From positions 1 to 64,000 of the forward strand of contig NZ_BLAJ01000010.1 of NCBI RefSeq assembly GCF_009176305.1: 64,000 nucleotides of DNA. Reading direction: 5' to 3'. Made by a program: the position numbers and the translations under genes. The notes beneath the pieces are model-generated. The model made no database searches, had not been told where the DNA came from, and saw nothing but the letters and a program-made list of their open reading frames with translations. Origin of the DNA: Martinezella dioscoreae (GTDB lineage: Bacteria > Pseudomonadota > Alphaproteobacteria > Rhizobiales > Rhizobiaceae). Below are positions 8,866-17,976 of this stretch, piece by piece (the first letter of the stretch is position 1; each line of letters opens with the position of its first letter).

Positions 8866-8927
8866 AGGAGTCAAAGGCCGCACCAACTCCGTATTCTTAG
8901 CCGAATTAGCCTGGCCATGGACTTGCT

Positions 8928-9881
8928 ATGATCGTACTGCTCACCCGCCGGATTTTCGGACTTGTGCTGACGCTGATTGCCGTCTCGCTGCTGGTCTTTG
9001 CCGTCATGGCGCTGCTGCCGGGCGACCCGGCCGCCATCACGCTCGGCACATCGGCGGCGCCGGAAACGCTCGCCGCGCTCCGGCATGAGATGGGTCTCGA
9101 TCAGCCGCTGATTGTCCGCTACGGCCAATGGCTCGCCGGCGCGCTGGCGGGGGATCTCGGCACGTCCTATACCTATGGCGTTCCGGTCGCAGGCCTGATT
9201 GCCGAGCGGCTTGCCGTTACTCTGCCGCTTGCGCTGCTTGCCATCCTGTTGTCGGTTCTTGTCGCCGTACCGCTCGGCGTTGCGGCAGCGGCAAGACGCG
9301 GCGGCGTCTTCGATATCATCGCCACGCTGTTTTCGCAGATGGGCATCGCCGTGCCGGGCTTCTGGGTCGGCCTGTTGCTGGTTCTTCTGTTCGCCACCTC
9401 GCTCGGCTGGATGCCGGCCGGCGGTTTTCCCGGTTGGGAAAGCGGATTCTGGCCCTCCCTGAAATCTTTGGTGTTACCCGCGATCGCACTTGCGCTGCCG
9501 CAGGCGGCAGTGCTGACCCGCGTGACGCGCTCGGCCGTGCTCGACACGCTGCATGAGGATTTTGCCCGCACGGCGATCGCCAAGGGCCTGTCACGCAGCC
9601 GCGTGCTGTGGGGACATGTGGTGCCGAACGCCCTGGTACCGGTGCTGACCATTCTCGGGCTGCAATTCACCTTTCTCGTCGCCGGCGCCGTGTTGATCGA
9701 AAATGTCTTCACCCTGCCCGGCCTTGGCCGCCTCGCCTATCAGGCACTCAGCCAGCGCGACGTCATCGTTCTGCAGGATGTCGTGCTGTTCTTTGCCGGC
9801 CTCGTCATCGTCGTGAATTTTCTGGTCGATCTCTCCTATCTCGCTATCGATCCACGATTGCGAGCAGGAGGTGCGCGATGA
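8928..9881 (+). CDS. ABC transporter permease, DppB-like
   Basis: 317 residues with six predicted membrane segments. Its order is typical of the first peptide permease: FGLVLTLIAVSLLVFAVMAL at the N-terminus, LPGDPAAITLG, and the EAA loop near RTAIAKGLSRSRVLWGHVVPNAL. It overlaps the next permease by 4 bases (ATGA). There is no good ribosome site before the ATG at 8928. Confidence 0.93.
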   Translation: MIVLLTRRIFGLVLTLIAVSLLVFAVMALLPGDPAAITLGTSAAPETLAALRHEMGLDQPLIVRYGQWLAGALAGDLGTSYTYGVPVAGLIAERLAVTLPLALLAILLSVLVAVPLGVAAAARRGGVFDIIATLFSQMGIAVPGFWVGLLLVLLFATSLGWMPAGGFPGWESGFWPSLKSLVLPAIALALPQAAVLTRVTRSAVLDTLHEDFARTAIAKGLSRSRVLWGHVVPNALVPVLTILGLQFTFLVAGAVLIENVFTLPGLGRLAYQALSQRDVIVLQDVVLFFAGLVIVVNFLVDLSYLAIDPRLRAGGAR

Positions 9882-10744
9882 CTGCAGTCGAGACCAAAAT
9901 CGCTGCGACGTCTTCCCGCCATCGTTTTCGGGCGCTGCGGCGGATGAATCTGATCGTCGGCGCCCTCATCATCCTTGCTCTTGTCGGCGTCGCCATCGTC
10001 TCCTTGTTCTGGACACCGGTGCCGCCGGCGAAGATGCAGATCCTCCACAAGCTGCAGCCACCCTTCGGCTTCGGACTTCTCGGCACCGATCAGATCGGCC
10101 GTGATGTCCTGTCGATGCTGATGGCAGGCTGCTGGAATTCGCTGTCAATCTCCGTATCGGCGGTTGCGATCGGCGGGACGCTCGGAACGATCATCGGCGT
10201 TTCCGCCGCCGCCCAACGCGGCCTGTTCGAGGCGCTGGTTATGCGCGCCTGCGACGTGATCTTCGCCCTGCCACCGATCCTTTCGGCCATGATCCTTGGT
10301 GCATTTCTTGGGACCGGGCGCTCCACGGCAATCATCGCCATTGCGGTTTTCATGGTGCCGGTCTTCGCCCGCGTCGCGCTCGGCTCTGCCTTGCAGGCGT
10401 GGAGCCGCGACTATGTGCTGGCGGCGCGCGCCATCGGCAATACGCAGCTTTCCATCACGCTGCGCCATGTCCTGCCCAACATCATGGGCAGTATCATCGT
10501 CCAGGCGACCATCCAGCTCGGCCTTGCGATCCTGACTGAGGCTGGGCTCGCTTTCCTGGGTTTGAGCGTACCGCCGCCCGCGCCGACCTGGGGTCGGATG
10601 CTGGCCGATGCGCAGACCTATTTCCACGTTGCGCCGTGGCTCGCCCTGCTGCCGGGGCTTGCCATTGCGCTCTCCGTGCTCGGCTTCAACCTGCTCGGCG
10701 ACGGGCTGCGTGATCTCCTCGACCCCCGCGAGGCGACGCGCTGA
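9878..10744 (+). CDS. ABC transporter permease, DppC-like
   Basis: 288 residues; the partner of the upstream permease. An N-terminal cytoplasmic segment and first helix (~25-45) precede FGLLGTDQIGRDVLSMLMAG, the DppC signature, and the EAA loop YVLAARAIGNTQLSITLRHVLPN. The start ATG at 9878 overlaps the previous stop and has GCAGGAGGTG upstream, so an earlier in-frame start is rejected. No ATP-binding subunit follows; the next gene is an amidase. Confidence 0.93.
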   Translation: MTAVETKIAATSSRHRFRALRRMNLIVGALIILALVGVAIVSLFWTPVPPAKMQILHKLQPPFGFGLLGTDQIGRDVLSMLMAGCWNSLSISVSAVAIGGTLGTIIGVSAAAQRGLFEALVMRACDVIFALPPILSAMILGAFLGTGRSTAIIAIAVFMVPVFARVALGSALQAWSRDYVLAARAIGNTQLSITLRHVLPNIMGSIIVQATIQLGLAILTEAGLAFLGLSVPPPAPTWGRMLADAQTYFHVAPWLALLPGLAIALSVLGFNLLGDGLRDLLDPREATR

Positions 10745-10767
10745 TTGAGACATGAAGAGTATAGATC

Positions 10768-12159
10768 ATGACCGAACCTACCGATCTTTCCATCCGAGAC
10801 CTCCGGCGCCAATTTGCCAACAAGAGCCTATCTCCCAGCGAATACTGGCTGGCACTCGAGACGCATATCGAGGCATGGGAGCCGACAATCGCCGCTCTTT
10901 ACGCCTATGATCCGGAGGATGCTCGCCGGCAAGCCGCGGCCTCCACGGAGCGCTGGGCGAAGGGTACGCCGCTTGGAACCCTGGACGGCATTCCGGTAAC
11001 GTTGAAGGAGCTAATCGCCACCAAAGGTCAGCCGGTGCCGCTCGGCACGGCGGCGGTCGAGCTCGTTCCCGCTGCCGAAGACGCGCCCATCGCCGCCCGG
11101 ATGCGCGAGGATGGCGCGGTGATTTTCGCGAAAACCACCTGCCCCGATTACGGCATGCTCTCATCAGGCCTATCGAGCTTTCACAAGCTCAGCCGCAATC
11201 CCTGGGACCCCAGCCAAAATCCGGGCGGCTCCAGCGCCGGTGCGTCTGCCGCTGCCGCTGCCGGTTATGGACCGCTGCATATCGGTACCGATATCGGCGG
11301 CTCGATACGCCTGCCGGCAGGATGGACCGGCATTTTCGGCTTCAAGCCGAGCAATGGCCGTATTCCGATCGATCCCTATTATCTCGGGCGATGCGCCGGA
11401 CCGATGACCCGCACGGTCGAGGATGCGGCCTTTTCCATGGCTACGCTCTCACGGCCCGACTGGCGCGACAGCACGAGCCTGCCGCCGAATGAGATCGACT
11501 GGATGAATCTCGACATCGACATCCGAGGCATGAAGATCGGCCTGATGCTCGATGCTGGCTGCGGCCTGCCGGTCGAGGACGAGATACGCGATGCGGTCGC
11601 TGCTGCCGCCAAGCGCTTCGAGGAAGCAGGCGCCATCATCATCGACGTCTCGCCGGTGCTGACCAGGCAGATGCTTGACGGACTCGATGCTTTCTGGCGT
11701 GCACGCTTCTGGGGCGATATGACGGCTTTGAGCGAGGAACGCCGCAACAGCATCCTGCCCTATATCTATAGCTGGGCGAAGGGCGGCGCCGGTATCAGCG
11801 GCGTCGATGCCGTTCGCGGCTTCAACCAGACCTACGAGATGCGCAAGAGCTGCGCCAAGCTCTTCGCGGAGGTGGATGCCGTGCTTTCGCCAACCAATCC
11901 GATCGTCTCCTATCCCGCCGAATGGGCTTCGCCCACCAACGACCCTGTGCGGCCGTTCGAGCACATCGCCTTCACCGTTCCGTGGAACATGTCGGAGCAG
12001 CCGGCGGCATCGATCAATTGCGGCTTCTCCCGCTCCGGTATGCCGATCGGCATGCAGATCATCGGCCCGCGCTTCGACGACATGCTGGTACTTCGTCTCT
12101 CGAAGGCTTTTGAGGACTGGACCGGCGGCGTGACGAACTGGCCGAAACGGCCGTCATGA
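10768..12159 (+). CDS. Amidase-signature family hydrolase
   Basis: 463 residues. The Ser-cisSer-Lys triad is visible: K80 in IPVTLKE, S155 in NPGGSSAG and nucleophile S179 in GTDIGGSIR, with the spacing seen in the family. It cleaves an amide bond, but the family ranges from glutamyl-tRNA amidotransferase A to nylon cyclic-dimer hydrolase. The lack of gatB/gatC beside it and its place 23 bases after a peptide permease argue for catabolism. No signal peptide, so cytoplasmic. Together with the P1 peptidase it makes two different amide hydrolases in one cluster. Confidence 0.9.
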   Translation: MTEPTDLSIRDLRRQFANKSLSPSEYWLALETHIEAWEPTIAALYAYDPEDARRQAAASTERWAKGTPLGTLDGIPVTLKELIATKGQPVPLGTAAVELVPAAEDAPIAARMREDGAVIFAKTTCPDYGMLSSGLSSFHKLSRNPWDPSQNPGGSSAGASAAAAAGYGPLHIGTDIGGSIRLPAGWTGIFGFKPSNGRIPIDPYYLGRCAGPMTRTVEDAAFSMATLSRPDWRDSTSLPPNEIDWMNLDIDIRGMKIGLMLDAGCGLPVEDEIRDAVAAAAKRFEEAGAIIIDVSPVLTRQMLDGLDAFWRARFWGDMTALSEERRNSILPYIYSWAKGGAGISGVDAVRGFNQTYEMRKSCAKLFAEVDAVLSPTNPIVSYPAEWASPTNDPVRPFEHIAFTVPWNMSEQPAASINCGFSRSGMPIGMQIIGPRFDDMLVLRLSKAFEDWTGGVTNWPKRPS

Positions 12160-12180
12160 AGCAAACTTGGAGACAGCCAG

Positions 12181-12660
12181 CTAGTCCAGCGACAATGGCA
12201 GCGAAAGGCCGACCTTGACCCGGTCCATGGTCACGAGCGACTTGAACTTCGTGACATTCGGATTGTCGTAGAAAAGACGCCGGGCCACCTCCTCATAGGC
12301 GGACATGCTGGGGACGACGATGATGAGCACGAAATCGGCCTCGCCGGTGACCCCGTAGCATTGCTGGACTTCCGGCGCTTCGAGGAAGCTGCGCTTGATC
12401 GCGTTGATGAGGTCGTACCGCTCGTTGGCGATATGGACCTCGACCACGATGGTGATCGGCAGGCCTATTGCCGCCGGATCGACGACCGCGATATTGGCCT
12501 GGATGACGCCGCTTTCCTGCATACGCTTGATACGCCGCTGCACGGCCGGCGCCGACAGGTTGATCCGTTCACCGATCTCCCGTTGCGGAACCGTACTGTC
12601 CTTTTGGAGAATCTCGAGAATTGCCAGGTCGAACTCATCGAGATCGGCGGGTTTGCGCAT
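12181..12660 (-). CDS. Lrp/AsnC-family transcriptional regulator
   Basis: 159 residues. An N-terminal helix-turn-helix (DEFDLAILEILQKDSTVPQ, then VQRRIKRMQESGVI) is followed by the RAM ligand-binding domain with GEADFVLIIVVPSM. It is divergent from the EamA-type transporter gene at 12785, a common arrangement for Lrp proteins that control an amino-acid exporter. The 3' end faces the amidase stop with a 21-base gap. Confidence 0.93.
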   Translation of the reverse strand: MRKPADLDEFDLAILEILQKDSTVPQREIGERINLSAPAVQRRIKRMQESGVIQANIAVVDPAAIGLPITIVVEVHIANERYDLINAIKRSFLEAPEVQQCYGVTGEADFVLIIVVPSMSAYEEVARRLFYDNPNVTKFKSLVTMDRVKVGLSLPLSLD

Positions 12661-12784
12661 TTCAATACATCCTTACCGCAAAGAGGAAACAAAATTGCAT
12701 GAAAGCCATCAAAATGGAGCCAAATCCTCTTCCCCTATGTACTAGCTTTGCGCCACAAATCACCTGACTTGCAAAGGCACGAGA

Positions 12785-13711
12785 ATGTCACAGCCGGACA
12801 CCGAATACGATATGCGCAGCGCGAGCCTCGGGGAAAGCGAAGATACGAAAGGCTTTCTTCTTGGCGTCGTCGCGATGATCCTCGCGGCGCTGGCCATGAG
12901 CATTTCGCCGAGCCTCGTGCGTCTTGCCGATGTCGGGCCTTTCGCCAGCGCCTTTTGGCGTGTCTTTCTGGCGCTGCCGATCCTTTGGATATGGATGCGA
13001 TATGGCGAGGCTACCGAACCCGATGCACCCCGCGCCAGCTTTACGATACCGACGATCCTCGCCGGCATTGCCTTCACGGGCGACCTGTTCTTTTGGCATC
13101 TCTCGATCATGCGGACGACGATCGCCAACGCCACTTTCTTCGCAACGATGGCGCCGCTTTGGGTCGTCATCTTCGGCTGGCTTCTTTTGAGACAGCGTGT
13201 CAGCCGCGCCACGCTTCTCGGGCTTCTCATCTGCCTTGCGGGCGGATCGGCACTCGTCGTCCAAAGCCTGGCATTCAATCCGGACCGAGCCGTCGGCGAT
13301 GCGCTCGCCATCATCACCGGCGCCTTCTTCGGCCTTTATTTCCTGGCAGTCGGCGCGGCACGCCCGGGGACCAATGCCGCGCGCGTTACCTTCGAATTAA
13401 GTATCATAACCTCGGCGATCCTGTTCCTGATCGCCTTCTTCTTCGAGCCGCGCATCCTGCCGCAGTCGATCTCGGGGTGGGGCGTGCTTCTCGCGCTCGG
13501 CCTGATCAGCCACGCCGGCGGACAGGGACTGCTTTCGGTGGCGCTCGGACGATTGCCAACCGTTTTCTCCTCGCTTGTCATTTTCCTAGAATCGATCGCG
13601 GCCGCCGTTTTCGCCTGGTTCCTATTCGGCGAAAACGTCACCCTGCTGCAGGCGCTCGGCGGCATCGTCATCGTCGCCGGCATCTGGATCGCGCGCCCTC
13701 GCACTCCGTAA
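12785..13711 (+). CDS. EamA/DMT-superfamily transporter
   Basis: 308 residues with about ten hydrophobic segments in two EamA halves (roughly 25-155 and 170-300). The first half carries PSLVRLADVGPFASAFWRV and the membrane motif DLFFWHLSI. The family exports small metabolites, often amino acids. The divergent lrp gene across a 124-base gap suggests amino-acid-responsive control. ATG 12785 is preceded by AAAGGCACGAG. Confidence 0.9.
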   Translation: MSQPDTEYDMRSASLGESEDTKGFLLGVVAMILAALAMSISPSLVRLADVGPFASAFWRVFLALPILWIWMRYGEATEPDAPRASFTIPTILAGIAFTGDLFFWHLSIMRTTIANATFFATMAPLWVVIFGWLLLRQRVSRATLLGLLICLAGGSALVVQSLAFNPDRAVGDALAIITGAFFGLYFLAVGAARPGTNAARVTFELSIITSAILFLIAFFFEPRILPQSISGWGVLLALGLISHAGGQGLLSVALGRLPTVFSSLVIFLESIAAAVFAWFLFGENVTLLQALGGIVIVAGIWIARPRTP

Positions 13712-13766
13712 ACCGACCGATTGCGAATGCTGGTGGGCGTTGCGGCAACAGGGTTGCGCAGCGCGG

Positions 13767-14621
13767 TCAGTCGATGAAACGGCGGTAGCCGGTCGGCCGC
13801 TCATAGAGCCAGCCGATGCGTTCGATGGCGGCAGCGAAATTCTCCCGCGCGACGGTCATGGTATGGCCGTTGGCGTGAACAATGGTTTCCGGATCTTCCA
13901 TGATCGCCACATGCCCCTTCCAGAAAACGAAGTCGCCGCGCTTCAGCTCCTCACGCTCGATTGGCTGGCCGAGGCCTGCGGCCTGCATGTCGGTATCGCG
14001 CGGTGCGGCGCGGCCCGTCATCGATAGCGCCAGCTGCACCAGCCCCGAGCAATCAATGCCGAGGCCCGAGCGGCCGCCCCAGAGATAGGGCGTCTCGAGG
14101 AAGCGTAAAGCAACGTCCACGAAATCGCCGCCCTCGTTGTAGCCGATCGGCTGGACATGCTTTGCGAAAATGGCAGTGCCATCCTCCAGGACGACATAGT
14201 GATTGCCCCGGGCCTCCGCCGTGCCGGTCACATTCACGAGGCTGCCCATGGAAAGCACTGCAGCGTGCGGCTTGCGCAGCTCCGGCTCAGGATAGAGGAA
14301 GGTGCGCTGCGGAACGATGACGTGGGTCGGCGCTGCCGCTCCCTGTTTGATCGTCGTTTCCGGGAGATAGCCGACGTAACCGTCTGACAGAGCCTTGACC
14401 CAGCACCAACCGTCGCGACGCTCGAATATCGTCACCTCTTCGCCCATCAAGAGCTCGGTATCGATGCCCGAGGCAAGATCCGGCTTCGGCCGTAGCGCAA
14501 CGACGGGGACGGCAACGCGTGCAGCAATACCCTCGACGAAGCGCTCGGCTTCGACTTTGCCCTTAAGAGAAACCTCGGCGAGATCGGGCCTGAAAGCATT
14601 AAGACGGCGGTCGAGCATCAT
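13767..14621 (-). CDS. NlpC/P60 (C40) cell-wall peptidase with SH3-like domains
   Basis: 284 residues. Two bacterial SH3-like stretches (~35-95 and ~100-160) precede the C40 catalytic domain: C191 in GIDCSGLV, H237 in WKGHVAIM and H249 in IVHANGH. Such enzymes cut gamma-D-Glu-diamino acid bonds in peptidoglycan stem peptides. No signal peptide is evident, so it may act on recycled muropeptides or leave by another route. A second Met stands at position 2. It is downstream of and probably co-transcribed with the MarR gene at 14638-14988. Confidence 0.9.
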   Translation of the reverse strand: MMLDRRLNAFRPDLAEVSLKGKVEAERFVEGIAARVAVPVVALRPKPDLASGIDTELLMGEEVTIFERRDGWCWVKALSDGYVGYLPETTIKQGAAAPTHVIVPQRTFLYPEPELRKPHAAVLSMGSLVNVTGTAEARGNHYVVLEDGTAIFAKHVQPIGYNEGGDFVDVALRFLETPYLWGGRSGLGIDCSGLVQLALSMTGRAAPRDTDMQAAGLGQPIEREELKRGDFVFWKGHVAIMEDPETIVHANGHTMTVARENFAAAIERIGWLYERPTGYRRFID

Positions 14622-14637
14622 GGTGAAATTCCTGAGG

Positions 14638-14988
14638 TTACAATTTTCGGCCGTGCTCTATGATGAGATCGCCGAGTTTTTCAAGATAAAGCGCGCCGGT
14701 GACCGTTCGCTTAATGATGACATTGCGACGATCGCGCTCATCGCGGACACGGTCGACCAATCCCATCACGCCCATGGTATCAAGCGCCCGGGTGATGACC
14801 GGCTTGGTAACGCCGAGGGTCGCGGCCAGACCGCGCACGGTATGAGGAGGCGGCACAAGATAGATCTGCAGCAGAATCGCCGTCTGCCGCAGCGTCAAGT
14901 CATGATCCTCGCGGCGCACCTGAGCGAGCGTCACGCCATGCCAGAGGCCGAGAGCCTGTGAGGCGGTGAGTTCAAGCGGCAAGGGCAA
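14638..14988 (-). CDS. MarR-family transcriptional regulator
   Basis: 116 residues, short for the family. The winged helix is visible as TVRGLAATLGVTKPVITRALDTM followed by the wing VDRVRDERDRRNVIIKRT. It precedes the NlpC/P60 gene by 16 bases on the same strand, so the two form a likely operon. The target is unknown. Confidence 0.85.
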   Translation of the reverse strand: MPLPLELTASQALGLWHGVTLAQVRREDHDLTLRQTAILLQIYLVPPPHTVRGLAATLGVTKPVITRALDTMGVMGLVDRVRDERDRRNVIIKRTVTGALYLEKLGDLIIEHGRKL

Positions 14989-15097
14989 CCCCGGAATTCG
15001 TTACGCTGCCGTTCCAGTCTCGGCCAAGATCATGGCGGTTTCAAGGGAGTTTTGACTGGTTAGTCTTCGGAGCGGTGACCACAGAGTTCGTTGAGAG

Positions 15098-15510
15098 TGC
15101 ACCCCCCTCTATCGCTTCGTGACATCTCCCCACAAGGGGGGAGATCGTTTGGAGTTTGTGGCCATTACCGATGAAACAATAGCTGAAATTTCTGCGGCTA
15201 CGATGTTGCCTTGAGGCAGAAGGATGCAACGAGTTACCGATCTCGCCCCTTTAGGCAGGGCTATCGCATATGGAGGCGGACGAGCGCCATAAGCTCCTTC
15301 TCCCCTTGGGGAGAAGGTGGCCCGAAGGGTCGGATGAGGGGGTTATCGATTTGAATTCATGGATTTTGGTGGTCTTGGCGGGCACCCCCTCATCCGCCTG
15401 GCGGCACCTTCTCCCCGCTGGGGAGAAGGGGGACAGCGGCGATCTCCGCTCATATGCGATACCCCTGCCCACAAGGGGGGAGATGTCGCGGCAGCGACAG
15501 AGGGGGTGCC
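15098..15510. repeat. Nested RIME-like palindromic mosaic
   Basis: This fills most of the 566-base gap between the marR and aminopeptidase genes and has no credible gene. Three layers are nested in inverted orientation. The inner layer is two CCTTCTCCCC/GGGGAGAAGG palindromes (15296-15317, 15407-15429) flanked by GGTCGGATGAGGGGG and CCCCCTCATCCG. The middle layer is CTATCGCATATG (15261-15272) against CATATGCGAT (15451-15460). The outer layer holds ATCTCCCC-type hairpins (15124-15144 and around 15465-15486) flanked by ACCCCCCTCTATCGC and GCGACAGAGGGGGT. It would fold into a long branched hairpin. Confidence 0.8.
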
Positions 15511-15554
15511 ACGTGGGCGATGGACAGAGAAGCTCGCCTACCTGCAGCGACGGC

Positions 15555-16946
15555 CTACCGCACACTCTGCCTGATATGATGATACAGAGCCCGGATCGCC
15601 TGTGCCTCGCCGCCGCCGGGGGAATGCGGGCGTTCGCTCGGCGCCCAGCCGAAAATATCGAAATGCACCCAGCTTGGCGTCTTTGTCACGAAGCGCTTGA
15701 GGAACAGGGCAGCCGTAATGGAGCCGGCCATGCCGCCTGATGGAGCATTGGTGATATCGGCGAATTTGGTCCGGATGTCCTTGTCGTAGCCCATATAGAG
15801 CGGCATCCGCCACAGCGGATCATCCGTCTCCAGGCTCGCCTCGGTCAGATCGCTGGCAAGCTCGCTGTCGTCTGTGAAGAAAGGCGGCAGGTCGGGGCCG
15901 AGCGCAACGCGGGCTGCACCCGTCAGCGTTGCCATGTCGATCATCAGGTCCGGCGCATCTTCGTCGGCATAAGCCAGCGCATCGGCGAGGATCAGCCGGC
16001 CCTCGGCATCCGTATTGTCGATCTGCACGGTCAGGCCCTTGCGGCTCCTGTAGATATCGCCAGGACGGAAGGCGTTGGATGAAATCGAGTTCTCGACGAC
16101 CGGAATGATGACGCGAAGATCGACCTTGAGCTTGGCGTCCATGATCATCAGCGCCAGGCCCATGACGTTGGCGGCACCGCCCATGTCCTTCTTCATCAGC
16201 AGCATGGAGGATGCCGGCTTGATATCGAGGCCACCGGTGTCGAAGCACACGCCCTTGCCGACCAGGGTGATACGGCGATGACCCTTCTTGCCCCAGCGCA
16301 GTTCCAGAAGGCGTGGTGCATCGGCGCTGGCGCGACCGACCGTGTGCACGAGAGGGAAATTCTCCTTCAGGAGATCATCGCCGATGATGACGGACATCTC
16401 TGCCTTGTAGTGCTCGGCAAGCGCCCGGAAGGCGGCTTCGAGCTGTTCCGGACCCATGTCGTTGGTCGGCGTGTTGATGAGATCGCGGGCAAGGAAGACA
16501 CCGGCGAGCTGGCGCTTGATATCGGCGGCATCGGCATCGCGCGGGATCATCAGCGTCGGCATCGCGGCTTTTTCCGACTTATAGCGGTCGAAGCGATAGC
16601 TGCCGAGGCCGAAGCCAAGCGAGAGCCGGTTCGCCGTCAGCGGCGCCGTCTCGATATGCCAATCGCCGGCCGGCAGGCTGCGCGCCAGCTTGCCCGTGAG
16701 GAAGGGTTGTTCGGACGGGTTGGAGCCGAGGCCGAAGAGAGCGCCGCCCAGATGCCCTTCAGCGGTCGGGATCAGCAGCAACGAACCGCTCTCTGCCTTG
16801 TAACCAGCCTTGCGTGCCCAATCGAGCGCGATGGGATCGATGGTGCCGGTCTCGATATGCGCCGGGGTAACGGCAAAGATCGGCAGGGTCGCGCCACCCT
16901 TCGAATTGAAGGGCGTCGCGCGCTCGATGAATTGAAAGGGGGCCAT
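15555..16946 (-). CDS. M17 leucyl aminopeptidase family protein
   Basis: 463 residues from the ATG at 16946, chosen for AAAGGAT just upstream; an in-frame start at 16979 is less likely. The C-terminal catalytic domain has the M17 metal and active-site motifs VGKGVCFDTGGLDIKP (K231, D236), MKKDMGGAA and NTDAEGRL (311-318). It is a two-zinc cytoplasmic aminopeptidase that releases N-terminal residues, used in peptide turnover. It is divergent from the TPR lipoprotein gene at 17095. Confidence 0.94.
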   Translation of the reverse strand: MAPFQFIERATPFNSKGGATLPIFAVTPAHIETGTIDPIALDWARKAGYKAESGSLLLIPTAEGHLGGALFGLGSNPSEQPFLTGKLARSLPAGDWHIETAPLTANRLSLGFGLGSYRFDRYKSEKAAMPTLMIPRDADAADIKRQLAGVFLARDLINTPTNDMGPEQLEAAFRALAEHYKAEMSVIIGDDLLKENFPLVHTVGRASADAPRLLELRWGKKGHRRITLVGKGVCFDTGGLDIKPASSMLLMKKDMGGAANVMGLALMIMDAKLKVDLRVIIPVVENSISSNAFRPGDIYRSRKGLTVQIDNTDAEGRLILADALAYADEDAPDLMIDMATLTGAARVALGPDLPPFFTDDSELASDLTEASLETDDPLWRMPLYMGYDKDIRTKFADITNAPSGGMAGSITAALFLKRFVTKTPSWVHFDIFGWAPSERPHSPGGGEAQAIRALYHHIRQSVR

Positions 16947-17094
16947 GACTATCCTTTGGCGGTGATTGAGAAGAATCAAGAGTTAACTGTCTGTTAGGGT
17001 TAACAGATTATTGCTGGAGCGAACATTGCGTCGAACCTTTCCCTGTTCCGATTCTAGGCCGGGCGCAAGTATAAGGAATTCAGGGATACGCGAC

Positions 17095-17925
17095 ATGCCC
17101 GCCGTCTCAGCTACGTCTTCATTCAGAACCTTTCTTTTCCGCGGAGCTTCGGCAGCGCTTCTGGCGCTCGCGCTCGCAAGCTGCTCGACGACCGGAAAAG
17201 ACCGGATGACGACGGGCTCGATTCCGAAGACGTCGCAGCCTCTCGATACGATGAACAGCACCGATCTCGCGCAGGCGACCGCGACGTTCGGCAAGGCCTA
17301 CGACGCCAATCCCAAAGATCGCGATGCAGGCGTCAACTACGCCAACGCCTTGCGCATGAGCGGCCGCAACGACCAGGCGCTTGCGGTCATGCAGCAGGTG
17401 GCAATCGCCAATCCGACCGACCGCGGCGTGCTGGCCGCCTACGGCAAGGCACAGGCGGCAGCAGGGCAGCTCGACGAAGCGCTCTCGACCATTGACCGCG
17501 CACAGCTGCCGGACCGGCCGGACTGGCGGCTGGTTTCCGCGCAGGGCGCCATTCTCGATCAGCTCGGACGTTCCAGCGATGCACGGGCCAAATATCGGGA
17601 TGCGCTGGTGCTCGCCCCCAACGAGCCGACGGTCCTTTCCAATCTTGGTATGTCCTACGTCCTGACCGGCGATCTCAAGAATGCGGAAAACTATCTCCGC
17701 ACGGCCGTCGCCCAGCCGGGCGCCGACAGCCGCGTGCGGCAGAATCTGGCGCTCGTCGTCGGCCTGCAGGGCCGCTTTGCGGAAGCCGAACAAATCGCTC
17801 GCCAGGAACTGACGCCGCAGCAGGCAAACGCCAATGTCGCCTATCTGCGTGGCATGCTGGCACAGCAGAACTCCTGGCAGAAGCTTGCCGCCAGTGGCGA
17901 TAACAGGAAAGTAGCCCAGCAATAG
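17095..17925 (+). CDS. tadD: TadD-like TPR lipoprotein of the pilus locus
   Basis: 276 residues. The N-terminus has a lipoprotein signal with lipobox LASC (cut before the Cys at about residue 31). The rest is a run of about five tetratricopeptide-type helix pairs, for example GVNYANALRMSGRNDQALAV and TVLSNLGMSYVLTGDLKNA. TadD proteins support assembly of the Tad secretin at the outer membrane. It is transcribed toward the tadC/tadB end of the minus-strand tad cluster, separated only by a repeat and a LysE gene. The start at 17095 fits the signal peptide better than 17011. Confidence 0.82.
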   Translation: MPAVSATSSFRTFLFRGASAALLALALASCSTTGKDRMTTGSIPKTSQPLDTMNSTDLAQATATFGKAYDANPKDRDAGVNYANALRMSGRNDQALAVMQQVAIANPTDRGVLAAYGKAQAAAGQLDEALSTIDRAQLPDRPDWRLVSAQGAILDQLGRSSDARAKYRDALVLAPNEPTVLSNLGMSYVLTGDLKNAENYLRTAVAQPGADSRVRQNLALVVGLQGRFAEAEQIARQELTPQQANANVAYLRGMLAQQNSWQKLAASGDNRKVAQQ

Positions 17926-17976
17926 AGCGGGAGAGCCGCAACGGCTTCCCTACCCAACTTTCGAAAACGGCACTCG

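Noticed and set aside
12748-13788. 346-residue frame overlapping the EamA transporter gene
   Set aside because: The overlapping frame has the helices and repeats of the transporter; this one is Arg-rich without motifs.
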